Below are positions 9,040-22,600 of a DNA stretch of 64,000 nt, piece by piece. The stretch comes from Anarhynchus alexandrinus (taxonomy: Eukaryota > Chordata > Aves > Charadriiformes > Charadriidae), in assembly GCA_008711295.1 (NCBI GenBank), contig VUYV01000016.1, positions 290,437-354,436 on the forward strand, in the 5' to 3' direction. A model generated the notes under the pieces. It was given only the letters and a program-made list of their open reading frames with translations. It searched no databases and was not told where the DNA came from. The position numbers and the translations under genes were made by a program. Position 1 is the first letter of the stretch. Each line of letters starts with the position of its first letter.

Positions 9040-12000
9040 GGTCTGGCTGGCCGCTTGTTGTTGACGGCCCAGGCGCTCGCCTCGCTGGCTTCCCCTTCCC
9101 CCCGGCGCAGCCGGCTCCTCGCTCCCATCCTCAAGCTTTGGCGATGCTTTTCTGCGGGAGAAACTAGCTGGGTTCCTGCTTTTGTGTTTTGGGTTGGGTT
9201 TTTTTTATGGTTTTCGAGGGCTTGATCAGCTCACTCACCCAGCAGATGATTTTTCTAATCCCTAATAGGGCCTGATAGTTTTCAAGCATGTATTGCTAAA
9301 AGGAGAAAAAAAGAAAATAAATTAAAAAAAAAAGCCGTGGGATCCCTTGCTATCAGCCTCTAAAAGAAACTGAATATTTGGCGCGGTGTCTCATGTGCAC
9401 GCTACATTTCAAGTGCATTTTTCCCTTTCTTCGTGCGCTTTAAATAGAAGGACAAGCCCTGAAATAGGAGCTAGGTCGTGGGAAGGTCCAGGCTGCCAGG
9501 ACGGAGCCAAGCTCGGCCAGTCCCCGATGCCGTCCAGAGCAAACCCTCCATGCCGGGGGAAGCGCTGGCCAGACGTTGCCCCAGCAGCACGCGGGTGAGG
9601 GTTGATGCTGCGATGCTCCGTGTTAATAAGTCGCTAATCACTTGACCCTGATCCGGTGTAGTGCAGAGAATCAGCTGGGCTTGGCTGATGTCGGTGGCTG
9701 TGTAGAAGGCCATTAAAGGGCAAAGGCATTAATATAGCACACTGTAATGTTTAAACAAACATTAATGTTGCAAAAGCCCCTAAAAGGGCTTGAAGCTACT
9801 TGTCTGCAACAGCGTGTTAGGATTCAAAAGCATTTTAGCACCACGATTGAAATTTAAATAACTTTAAATATTTAAATTAAATATTTACTGGTGCTGAATT
9901 TGCTGTGCTCCTCCTTTTTCAGACCAGGAAGGAGATGCCAAGCGACACAGTGACTTCTTTTCTGCCCCTGCACTGCAGCAGGTGTACTCACCTTTGGGTG
10001 CCACAGCCACGTGCATAACCGGCCGTGCATGTATGCCAACCAGTATTTTGCACATCTGAGCACCCCAGGGCATGTCCCAGTTTGGACCCATCATTTTTTT
10101 ATTATACTGTAGAGCTGTCCTTTTCAAGCCGATTCCTGCCCGCAGAGCAGTGTCTGCAGAGAGGTCAGGACGGTGACAGTGTTATAGAGGGTGAAGATTA
10201 ATGGACTGCCCCGAAGAAGGGAGGACTGCAGGATGGTGTCTCCAGACACAGTGCTCCTTGCGCTTTGCTCTTGCTATTTGGAGACCCCTGGATGAAGATG
10301 AGCAGGTAGAATGGTTTGATGACACAGATTTTACACATGTCAAGTAGCATGGGGTGGTCATCAGAATACACAGTAGCAAGAAGTGGAGGGTAGCAAATGA
10401 GCAAAAAGCTAATGAGTTAAAAAAAAAATAATCCCAGTTCCCTCACTGATGGTCTGCCCGCCCTTCTGCATCCCCAGGATCTTCTCCTGGAGCTTCTCTC
10501 TTGCAGCAGCTAATTCAGACTTTAACCACTTGACCTGCAAGTCTGTCTTATCTTTTCCCACTTAGCAGGCATCCGTCATAACCATTAATTCAATGTTCAT
10601 TCCAGTAATCTTCCTATTTGTTGATTTATCTGGGTTTTGTGTGCTGACTTAACTCAGTAACGCGGTATTGAGTGACAGCAATCCAACCGAGGAACCAAAA
10701 CAAGAAAACCCCTTGTTTTCTTCCCTCCTCTATACAGAAAAGTTTCCAAAAATCCCAGTACTGAAGACTACAGATTTCCGTTGTTCTTCTCCAGACCTGT
10801 TTCTGTACAGCATTCCTGGAAGAGCCCTGGGCGCTGGGATGTCCTCTGGCCGGCAGCAAGGACTGGGGTTGGGTTTTGGGTTTTGGAACATATGAAGATT
10901 GCAAAGACCTTGGATGCAAAGGAGAAGGGGGAAGGAGCTGGAGCCCCTTCACCAACCTCTCCTGCACCCTACGGTTTGGCAAGCTACTGAATGGCACTGG
11001 CTTCACTAAAAAAAAGAGAGAAGCATCATTTGGGTGATGCAGAGGTGGCACTCCTATCTGAGCTGAGAATAAGATGCAGAGATTCACAGCTAATACTCCG
11101 AAACTGAAGCATTGTGGGTCAGCGGCCACACCAAAAAGCTGCATTGGGAGGAAAAAAATATTTTGATGCCATCTTGAATTGGTTTTATTCAGAATTTCAT
11201 ACGGGAAGAAATGGGGGGAATTTTCTTTGGACTTGTACAAAATAAGAGAGCTCAACACAAAAGTATTTCCTTTCTTCTAAACCAGTACGTGTCTTTGCTT
11301 TTGTAAAAACACTGCTGGTGTTTTCTCCTTCCAGCTGAAATGGTCAGCCAAGCTGAGTGCTCACTGACAATTTATTTCAGCAACCCAAATGAGCATTTTT
11401 TGCCCAACAAAGTTCCATGGACAAAAAATGTCCAGTTCTAGCTATAGCTCCTCCGGACATTTCTAAGCTGGGGTTGTGGACAAAACCAAAAATACTTTGA
11501 TATGCAGCTAGAAATTATTTTTGAGAGGTCATTCCAGCAGAGTAATTAAGGACTTGCTGGTGACAGTCTTCATTAGGATGTGTATGAGGCAGAAGCCAGG
11601 GCTCCTGTCCCAGGGAAGAGAACTTCTGTTTCAAGACTGGGGTGTCAGATCCTTTCCTTTGATTTGCAAGAATATAGCTAATAACTTTTTCCAGTGGCTT
11701 TATTTTTTTTTCCCCCAATAGATGTTTGAATGTTCCTGCTAGAGCTGTTTACAGGCTGGTTACAATTTCATGGACAGGAAAACACCCCCCACACCACTTT
11801 TTAGTGAAATCTTCATCTGCAAAGCTTATGCTAATATTTTTACCCACAGTTTTGGCAAAAGAGTAGTTTTTGGTAACTTAAAAACACGTCACGCTTCTAT
11901 TGTTTTTTATTAAATATGCCATGCTTTTTAAATTTGCTTCTCAGTTGGGCTGATGTTCCCATTTGAAAATCAATCACGGTTGTGGTTCCTAAGTTAAAAG

Positions 12001-13580
12001 GGGTTTTGTTTCTCAATCCCCACGGCTGAACACGTCTATAAACCCCTGCTTCAGATAATAATCAAAACCAAATCATCTTCTGGAGACCAGAAATCCCACC
12101 GAATGGCATGCTGCACTTACAAAAAAATAAATAAATTAAATTAAATTTAAAAAATTAAAAGATCAGCTTGCCGAAGGAACTGGTTAAAAAATGTTTCTCC
12201 AAGGCCAAAGAAGGAAACATGTACCGTCTGCTTGACATCAGCAACGGCTGTTTGTGCAAAACCCCAAGGCTGGGACAAGGCACAATGGGGCCGGGGGAGG
12301 GGGGACACCTGCGCCAGCAGCAGCCGGAGAAGAATAGGAGGAACTGGGCTTCCTCTGGGGACGTCCTCAAGGACATCGTGTCGGGTCGGTGGTGTGCAGC
12401 AAACCACCCACTCCCCGAGCGAGGAGCGGGGCCTGGCAGCCCCTGCGCAGTGAGCAGGCTCTTGGGATGGGGTAACATTTTTTTGCATGTGAAATTTTGG
12501 GGAATTTGGGCAATGTGGAACTGGGTTGACTCCTGCTAATGCCAAACATTGGCATGGGAGATGCTGCTGCATGTTTGCTCGAGTGCACTTTAGTTTTGAT
12601 GATTTACAGCAACACCTTATTGGATATTAAGATTTTTAACATTCATTTTTAAAGCAAGAAAATCTAAATATGATCAGAGCTGACTGGAACATTTTCCAGC
12701 TACATATTTTTGAAGGTTGATGCTTACTGGCTGGTGTTGGAGTCCCTTGCTAAGAAGCAGGAACTAGCAGGGCTGTTAACGGAAAGGAAATCCAAATTAC
12801 CAGGAACAGGACGTTGCTTTATTTAGTTTCTAGCTACCATTGTTACTATCTTTATAGCAACAGTCGGTGCCTTTGCTTGCATGTCTTGGAGTCAGGTAAA
12901 GAAGAACACTGATTTTTGTTAAGGGTCTCATAACTATGAAGCTGTGGCATGTTGTTAGCTTGCTTGTTCAGCAACTCAAAGCAACCATTTCTGACATACT
13001 TTTTGGATGCAGATGGGTACGGGGAGGTGTTCCTCCTTCCCTGCCCCTGCTCTGCCAGGCTTGCCCCCCCGGCAGGGTCAGCACAGCCCCAGGAGCCCAT
13101 CTGAGACGAGCACCAGGAGGCACGAAGCCGTCCGCTTAACGCTTTAGCCAAGCTGCTGGAGACCCTGCGAGTTATTTAAAAATGCCTGGAAGGAAGTAGA
13201 AAAGCAAACAACGTTGAATAGGAGGGAGGGGGGGTATAAAAAAAAAGAAAAACCACTGCCAAAACCTGGAGCATAACGGGACAGATGGAGAAAGGCTTTG
13301 CAAACAGCCACGAGCACCAAAGCCGGCTACCAGAAAATGTCCATGGGAGGGGAGCACGGGGGGTCTCACCTTCGGAGGGGGTGCCTTTTCACCAGGTTGT
13401 TGTCTCATCCTCATATTCTTCTTCTTAAGCTGCAGATGAAGTTAGAAGCTTGGTTTGCTGTGTCACTCAGCCACAGGCTAAGCTTATGCAGCCTGCGTTT
13501 CGGGGGACAGAGCACAGTCACAAGGGGACTTGGTGCCACAGTTTATTCATTAATGTAATACTTGTATTTGCAGGAAATAT
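9040..13580. other. Non-coding intergenic stretch
   Basis: No supported gene. AT-rich patches occur at 9848-9890 (TTTAAA/AAATATTT) and at 12120-12162 (A-rich with TAAAT units). The open frames of up to about 210 codons have no domain content and occur in competing phases. Confidence 0.5.
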
Positions 13581-13589
13581 ATACCCTCT

Positions 13590-13680
13590 TCAGTTATTAT
13601 TTATATGTATATATATACACATTATGATATTACACACACAAACACATACGCATACTTTATATATAGATTTATAAACCTTA
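13590..13680. repeat. TA/CA dinucleotide-rich tract
   Basis: Imperfect TATATG/TATATATA followed by ACACAC-type runs and a second TATATAT run. It is simple sequence in the non-coding region. Confidence 0.7.
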
Positions 13681-16600
13681 TTCTACATATTTTTATCAAC
13701 AAGTATATTAGAATTCCCTTTGGGTTACAGTAGGTTGTCCTAAGTCAGACTGAGGAATATCACACTCCTAAAATTCTCCCGGGATTTTTGCATGGGCCTT
13801 TACACAGAGAAAGAAAAATACTCCCTGTGAATAAATGCAACAAAGTCAACTTTATAAGAAAAGCAAATGAAAATATTTCACATTCTTTAGTGGTAATTGC
13901 TCAGAATTATTTTTGTAGGACCTCTTAGTGCTGTTAGTTTTTCTAAGTGGCTGCAACAAAGAAGGGGCCTCAGCGTGGAGGGGAAGGATGTGTTTCCACC
14001 TTGCTTTCAGTTGTTAAAACAGCTGGGAAGGCTCATGAAGTACGACCACAGGGTATGTTCCCCACTGGCATAGCAGAGGCACTGCAAAAAGCCGCTGTCA
14101 ATGGCAGAAGGAGGAAGCTGAGCAGCCAGCCGGGACCACGCAATGGACGGGACCCATAGCCAGTGTTATTCTGGTTTATTCTGGAGCAGATGGACCGCAG
14201 AGCCCCAGAGATGCGGTTACCCCCAGTGCCGAAGAGCATCGGGTCCACAAAGCCATTTCTGCATCAGGCTACACAAATCCCACAGTCACCAGGATCTGGA
14301 TGCTTTTGAACAGCAAGGGTATTTTAAAATAAGACCTTATCAGCAGCTCACATGAAAGGCAGCCCCATGAAGAGACCACTTCCCTCTCCTGCGAGTCTCT
14401 CCGGCTTCGCCTGCCCAGCCGGTGGAGAAGAAACAGTGCCTTTTATCGCCAAAGGCTGGGGCCAGGCATCGTGCTGCGCGCCTCTGTTTATTTGTCCTGC
14501 CTTTCCCTCTGCGCTGCGGATGATGCTGCCTCTTCGAGGTGCGACGCTGGAACGGGGGGGTCTGGATAAAAGGGGGGTGGCTGGGGTGGGGATGCTCGAA
14601 ACCCAAACAGGCGTTTCAGCAGGAAAGCGGTTTGGCAGGGTCTCAGCGGATGAGGATATGGGGCCGGATCCTTTGTCTTAAAAAGCTGGTGTTTTTTTAA
14701 CAAGTTCTGCTAGTTTTGAATGGAGCTTCATGAGCAAACGCAGGTGATAACTGTGGAGTTGGGAAGGGTTATTCGATGGTTGTGGGCCAGTGTCTTTGGC
14801 CAGCGAAAATGCAGCTCGTGTGCCAGCCTGTGCTGCCCTTTGGGGAAAAACTGTGCTTCCCTGGGATGTTTTTTCCCCTTCAGAAACAACTTTTCCCCCT
14901 CCCCCCGAGGAGGGGATTACTGAGAGCCAGCAGCAGTCTGCTCCGGTTTTCATCCCCTTCTGCAAAGATCCCTGCAGAAAGTAGCTACCTTTTCCAGAGC
15001 AGATGAAATCTTGTTTAAAATGACATTTACTTTGAAAAGTTACTGTAATTTGGCAAGCTGGCCATATTTCATGATAATGAAGGTAATCATTTGCTTGTGT
15101 GTGTGAAGGCGGCACCAGGGAGCCTCTTTCACAGACGAGCATTGCCATACAGACAGAAGAGAAGAAGGCATCCCCACTGCACAGCACCCAGATCTCCATC
15201 CTCATGTGTGTCCTGCCTTCTGGAAAACTGCACAGAAACATCAATCCCATGCCCAAATAATGCTTGGACCACCTGAGACTAATAAATAGTCCTATTTTAT
15301 TGAGCTGTGGTCCTAGAAAACCTTTGGAGATTCAGTCAAAAAAACCCAACCCCAAACAAAACACCAAAGTATTATTGATTTACTAAGTGAAGAGGGTGTT
15401 TGGGTTCTAGCTAGGAGTGTGTTGGTTGCCTGGGTGCTGCCATGTGTTTTTCGATGGTTTTCTTTTCCCTGGGTTCCCCTGTTTTTTTAGGAACAATATA
15501 ATTATTGATTGCTTAGGCAAGGTGTGCATTGCTAAAGCGACTAATTTTATTTTTTCCTTTCCAAAGTGATGGGCTTTGCTGGTTTTCCCTTTGTGGCCGA
15601 CTCTTAGCTTATTTCATATAGGACTAAACTGCAAAGAGCGGGTGGGTCCTTCAGCAAGTAGCCCTAGCCTGGGTAGTGCCCAGGACAAGGACAACAGCAG
15701 GATCACCCTGGGGATGGAACTGAAGCCAAAGCAGGGTTAAGTGGAATAGATTTGTCCTCCTCCTGCTGTTGGCAGTTTTAGTGAGGAGAGCACTATGGTT
15801 TTTCTCCCTGGGAAGAGGAGTACAATAAGGGTGGGAGTGGGAGGAAAATTAAAACACTCATGGCAAGGACAAGATGGGAGGGAGAGGCAGTGCACATCCA
15901 AACTCATAAACTGTCCCCTTTTCGCTTGTTTTTATTGCCTTCATTTATTTTGCTGGGTATGAGTTTCCCATGTAAATTGTGTGTCTGTCTTTATTGGCGA
16001 CTGGGGAATGGCTCCAAAATATGATTTTTATGAAGCTTGTTCCCCAATTAAATGGGTGGTTTAAAGGGCAGACGGTTACCAGGGCTGGGTTTCTCATCAG
16101 CCTGTCCTATTGCCTATGATCCCAATGGCCATGGTAGATCCATATATTTTTTTCTGGGGACCTGCTTACGCTATCAGTCATAAGCTAACTATCAAGCCTT
16201 GGGATCTGTACTTGCTTTTCCATTTATAAAAGGCTTTGCTGCTGTTATTTGTATGTAGAGCAGCTGAACCAAGTGGTCCTGAGCTGGACTTGGGCTCTGC
16301 TGCCGCTGGTTTTGAACATACTCAGAGCAATGAAAAATCCCTTGCTCAGAAATATTTGTAACCTACACAAATTCTATCTGAACAGAAGGGTTAAATCAGG
16401 TGGGAGGGTTTTCATTTGCAGTCAGGGGGTGAAGCAACATGAGGTGAAGGTCCTTGCCCCTGTGCCACCGCCCTCCTCTGCTCCCATGCCCTCCTGCACA
16501 CACGCAGGAGCTATGTGACCCTCCTTCAGCGTGGTTATGGAAAACATCTCCTCCGTCACTGTCACTATAAAGATATATCGGCCATGTATATATATATGTC

Positions 16601-19600
16601 AGATATAAAAGGGCTGTTGAAGGAACAGCATCACTCCATGCCATCTCCATTGCTGTCTCCCTGCTGGGGCTGTAAGGATGCTGTTCCTACATCAGGGTGG
16701 AAAGCCGAGCTCGAGGATGGCAGCCTGCACATGCATGTGCCATGGGGTCAGCACGGTGGGTTTCGGAAAGCACAGCATGGAAACCCAGCCTGCCTAAGCC
16801 ACCCTGCAGGGTTTGCTTCTCTGCAGCAGACCTGGCCCCATGGTCCCCGTCCTGCTTGCCATGGCACTCACACTTCCCTGGGTTGGTGATAATCTGCTCC
16901 CTCTGTCCCGGGTCAACATTTAAATCACAGCAAGGGAGATTTAAGTTAAATATTTGGAGAATTTTTTAACTAAAAGTTCCTGGTCAGGAGGCAGATGAGG
17001 TGTCTGGTTGGGGCCCTCCTCAGGCATCCTTTCTGCATGCACTTCTGTGGACCCACAGCACTGGGACTTGCGCTGAATGAAAAGTTAAACCACATGTCTG
17101 AGCATCTGCTGGACCAGAGCCTGGATGTGTCCCTCCAAAAGACTCAGCGACAGCCTTGTCCTAAGCCTCAGCTGCAGCTCAGCGTTCTCACGGCTGGCGG
17201 ACAGAGGGGAAGGAGTGTTCGCACCCCCCGGTTCAGAGCGATGGCCACAAAGCAGTGCCTTTTAAAAGGCAGCAAAAAGGTGCTCTTGGATGTAAAATGT
17301 CTTCTGGGGGCTGTTCTGAAAGTCTGTTCAAAAATAATGTTTTCTGCATTCCAGCAGCTCTGATGTCACTCCCCGGGAGCCTGGAAAACGAGATTAAACA
17401 TTTGATAGTTTGATTGACAAATGCTGGCTAAAATCCAACAGGGATAGGTCCAAAAGTGTTATTGATCTGACCTGATGCTGAACCACAGCCCCGAAACTGA
17501 AAGATCCGTGGTGTCAAGTTATATTTCCTATGTGCACACTATTGATTTGGGGGTCTCGCTGTACTCTGTTACCTGCCAGGATTTCTATGTGTGTACGTGT
17601 TCCCATTTCGTGCATACTGTAAGTAATAATATACAATGAAATTGGACACTTTTCCATTTTTATTGTAAAGGAATTTCTACCTTGCCTCGCAGCCTTTTGC
17701 TTCTGTTCTGTGGAATTCCCTAAGCATTAGCTGAAGAGCTTATTACTCAATATTTCAAGAAGGAACCAAGATATCAGGGATGTGGTTACAGTCACACCTT
17801 CAGCCACCTGCGAAACCTGGGGCTGTATCACCCCCTGGAAGGAGTGGACATCATTAGGGCGGGTCGATGTCATTAATCTCTTTGGGCAGATATCCTCTGC
17901 TTCTGATTCTCCTTCTAAAGGTTCCTGCTTGTTTATTTTCCAATTAAATTTAGCAGGAAGGGGGCAATTAAAAGAAAGGCATGGAAGCCCGGCAGCTCAG
18001 TTGGTATCACACGCCGCAGTGCAATGGAGCTGTGTTATCTCCATCTGCCCAGGCTCTGCACTCCACAGATAAGATTTTCTTTTACTTCCCATTTAGTGAA
18101 CAGAACTATCATGGCCCACAATCTCCATCTTCCCCTCGGCCCAATGTATCGCTGTTTGCTCTCTACACCGTGACTCTCTCAGGGGACCAAGAACGATTGT
18201 TGTTATTGAGCATCCTCCTCCTCTCACCCGCAGCACCTTTCCCTCTGTCATTAGCCTGTGGCTGAGCGCTTGGGATGGCACCTGCTTTAATGAGTCAGGG
18301 GAAGCGGGTATGTGAAGCGCATGGGATGGGGGCCAGCAAGCATGAACACAGCACTTCAAACCCCATCCCAGTGCTATCCCGAGAGGTTTGGGTGGCTGCT
18401 GCTTCCTTTTTGGCATGCCTGTGACAGCTCAGTGAGGCTTGCTTTGCTGCTCGCCTGTCACACTCTACCCCTTTGGATTGACTCACTGTCTTCCACCCAG
18501 TGTGGCTGGGTGACACCTAGCTGCATCTGCTCACACAGATCAAATAATTCTGCAACCTGGGATAAACTCTGCAGGGCGTGATTTTGCAGGGTTCAGCTGA
18601 GGAGCCTCCTGGTTTGCTAAGGACTGAGATAGGTGCCTCCCCCACCACACCTGCACAGGCTGTGCTTTCAGGAAGCCCATTGCTGGTAGTATCTCTGAGC
18701 CCGGGCATCGTCACGGAAGTCTTTAACTAGCTCCTTTTGGGCAGAGATCACTGCAAACCCTAAAGAAGTTTCCTGAGATGAAGCTGGGCATCTGTGCTGC
18801 CCAAACCATCCACCGCGCTGCCACGACATAGACACAATAGGCAGCAGCTCCTTGGGTTTTCTTGGGTTGCTGTATCTGGGTGGAGGCTCCATTCCCAGAT
18901 GATGGGGACCAGGCAGCTCCCTGGGGCTGTGCTTATTAGGGCTTGATGGGCATCAGGCTCATCCAGCTGCAGCTATTTCACCCAGCTGCTCACCCAGCAT
19001 GCTTCTTCTGAGAGCTTGGGTTGAGAGGACCTTCTTTGTGCTGTGTATCAAATATTGCTCCAATCTGATGTGCGTTGGTCCTACAGACTCGGGATGAGCA
19101 TCTGCAGGCTTTGTTACAGCAGGTAGGGAATGAAATGGCTGTACTGTATGTTGTTATATGGTCTGGTGAAGCTTCTTGGAGGTGTTTGTGTCTCTGTTGT
19201 AGCTGCTGGTTGATAATTCTGAAGAAGCTGCTTTGGTGGGGATGGTTGCAGGACTGAGTTATGGTATATCCTGGACCACTGTGCCCAGGCCGCTTCTGTG
19301 GCGTTAGAGGTGTGGAGATGCCAGGCTCGTAGTCTGTGTATGAGACCAATTGCTGCCTTAAGGCAAGGGGCAAGGCGCAGGCTGGTGCATGGTGACCTAC
19401 TGAGGGCTGCAGTGGCTTTGTCTTGGGAGAGCCCAAACCCAGGGCTGCCCTCTCCAGCTAACAGCACCAGCCTCTTCCAAGGAGAAAGGAGCTGAAATGA
19501 TCTGGCCCTTTTCCTGGTGAATTTGCCTTTGGCGAGGGTGATGGGCAGCACTCTGTCTTTGTTGGGGGTTGCTGGAAAAAGTGTTGCCTGTTGCTGGTTA

Positions 19601-22600
19601 AATCCTTGCTGTTGGTATTTTGGGTTGTTCTCTTGGAAAACGCGCTGTTTGGGAAAGCGCAGGGGAAGCGGGGCCCCAACCGTGTGTTTTTATGGGCTCC
19701 CAGCTGTACAGCAAAAATTAATGTCATGTTTGCATCACGCTTCAGCATGTTTATGCAATGTGTTGGCAAAATGCAGGTCAAAACGTTCATGCAACGTTTG
19801 CCTTTTATTTAACTGCAAAAAAATGGGACAACTCCCTCTTCTCAGAAAGAGCATTAATGCTGCTGTGGAAAGGACAGTGTGGTAAATAAAAGCACACGAC
19901 CCTGATGGTGGTTCCTGACTGTTTGGTTTGGTTTCTGGATATTGCAAGGAACTTGTGTGATTTTTCTACTGCAGAAGATAAAAAAAGTCATCTTGCTAAA
20001 GCATGAAAGAAAAAAAAAATTGGAATAAATCTCTAATGAAACCCATTAGTAGAAGCAGAATAAGCCAGGGCCAAACTGGGACAAACTGGCAAACTTCACA
20101 TGCAGTACAAAGGCTTCTAGTATCTATGTGGCAATGTGGCGCTTAACTTATGTGGGTTTTTTCTCAATATGCTGTTTCTGTTTAATTGTGGTGAAACAAG
20201 CACAGATGTGAACTCCCCAGTCCGAGCACCCAAAGCTTATCGTGCCCTTTAATGGTCCAAAAACCTTGTTATTAGTTAATTAAGTACAACTGGCTCAACA
20301 GATGCTGTGTGATTAATGAGTGGCAGGACTGTTACTTGGTGACTCAAAGCACTGAGGAGGGGGAGTTTGGGGATGGAGGGGGGTTCCCAGAGCTGACCTG
20401 TCTGCTTTGTGCATGTTTTTCTCCCCAGTTGCTGCGCCCTTTAAAACTAGCTCGTACGGAGAGGTTTATCCTTTGGCCCTTTTATCCTGTGTTAGGAAAA
20501 TCCTTGCTAAATCCCAGTGTCATTGTCCAGCAGAGGTGATGTTTTTGATTAACTCAATGCCCACCTGGATGGAAGGAAATGGTGTCTGAAGAGAGGAAGG
20601 AGCAGTTCCCACCCAAATATCCCTTCCCTTCTGAGCATCAGCGCAGTGTGTATCTGTCTTCATTCCTCCATTTTTTTAATTGTTTGTTTGTTTTAGAGGA
20701 GATGAGGAGATTTGCTATTTGCATGGCAGTTCTGATTTATGGGCTCTTTTTGTTTTTTTGGTTTTGTTGGGTTTTTTTTAAATCTTGGCAGTGTGCAGTT
20801 TAAGGATCCTCCCTGTAGCTTTATCAGCTTTTGCAGTTTCTTGCTGTTGTCAGTGTTTCCTCAACACTGAAGCAACTTCCAGGCTAAAGCTGGGGATGGA
20901 ATTTGGGCAGGATTTTAACCTTCCTGACAGCAGACGCAATCAGGACACTGAGTTCGAGGCGGTGCCCAGCCCTGCCTGCTGGTTGTGCCCACGCAGGGGT
21001 TTATTCCCTACGTGATGCTCTGTTCCCTGGCTGGCCATGCGGTTTGCAGCTCTCCCGGGGTCAGCGGAGGTGATCAGCACGGGCTCCCACCCAGGCGGGC
21101 TTTGAACACCTCCTGCTTTTCGGCAGCAACAGCCAAAAGCAGATTTTTCCACCCATTTCTGAGCAGTTACCAGCAGAGCCACTCAGCTGCATAGATACTG
21201 AATGTTCAAAACAACCTCATTATCAAATCAAGCGGTTTCATATCTCTTGCAGATGAAACCCAAGCTGCTCTGGCCCTTATCTTGCGTGTGGACTTTTGCT
21301 TGCTTGGGCGGTGTGGATGGGTGCTCCTCCCAGCTGTGCCCTGGTCCTGCTCCTCTGCACCCGAAATCCCTTGAGCATCCTCTAGCAGGAAGGCACAGGG
21401 GGGGCTGCCAGGTCTGGCCAGAGCATGAGGTGCTGAGCTGGCAGCGTGCAAGGGGAAGACCAGGGGATGGTGGCAGCTGAAGGGTCTGCAGGACATCTCT
21501 GGGCAAAATAGCAACAGCCATTGGCGCTGAGATAGGGGCTCCATGCTGTGAGCTGCTGGTGGCGCCGACTGAGGTTCCTTCCTGTCCATGTACTTCTCTG
21601 CTGGGATCCCTGTGTCTTGGCTGCCCGTCCCTGTGCTGGCTTGCTTGGGTGAGACATCTGCAGGTGCTATGTGGGGGTCTCTGCCAGGTGGGAGGGAGCT
21701 GATGCAGTGTGTTATTAGCAGCTCTAACGATAATGGGTTACATATGCTACTGGAGGTCAAGTAAGGACACGTGTCCCCGCCTTTGGGCTGAAGTCCTCCC
21801 CAGCCGGGGTGCTCGGAGACAGGATACACCCTGCAGAGGAGGGCTGAGCTATGGTGCTGGTGCTGGGCTCCCTGGACTGGCTGAGCAGTTTTCGTGCTGT
21901 GCCTCAATGAGTGGCTGAGCTGTCTAACCCTACACGCAGCGATGTGCTCGGCGGTGGGGCTAACCGTGCTGCAGAATGCCTCTGACGTATGCTCACCGGC
22001 GTTGCCCACCCTCTCCCACAGGGCAGCTCCAGCTCGCAGTGGTCCCATATTGATCTGGTTTTTGTCCCCTCTGTGCTTTCTCCACGTGTAGTGGTCAGAC
22101 ACCAGCGGCACCAGCCCACCTCCACCCCTGGCGCTTGGACCCTGTGTGTTTAAACCCAGATATTTCAAACATCGTCTCTCTTTCTTTCGCTCCATTTTAA
22201 TATGGCCATTGATTATCTCTGGCTGACTAATAAATCACATCGTGCAACAAGGATAACAATAGCTTAAAAAAAAAAAAAGAAAAAGTAATATTAAGTGTTC
22301 CCAGTCTCCAAAAGCAACCTGTGCTGCAGACTCAGGAAGGAGCTGAGTAAGCAGAGGGCTGTTCCTGAGGGGCTGCCAGCTGCCCTGCCGCGATAGCCGG
22401 GGAAGCCGGTGGCATCCCATGGGGAGCAGGCTGAGCCCTGGGCTGGGCAGTGGGGATGCACCCCGGGCTGCCGGCCCGTGGGGTCCGAGCTCCGCTCTCT
22501 GCAGGCTTTGCCCATGTCTGCCCGTCTGTGGGAGATGTTCCAGGGCTGCTGGCTCAGCATCCCAGGAGGCAAAATCATGCTAAATACCAGGAGATAACTT

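Larger units (their letters stand above)
7130..9150. promoter_or_regulatory. CpG island covering CD93 and its promoter
   Basis: The whole CD93 coding region and about 250 bases upstream are strongly G+C- and CpG-rich compared with the AT-rich flanks on both sides. The high GC explains the long open frames in other phases and on the opposite strand across the same interval, which are shadows. Confidence 0.8.

Noticed and set aside
18990..19790. Endogenous retrovirus or LTR fragment
   Set aside because: The text differs somewhat in flavour from its flanks and has overlapping open frames, but I found no LTR ends, primer-binding site, polypurine tract or retroviral domain.
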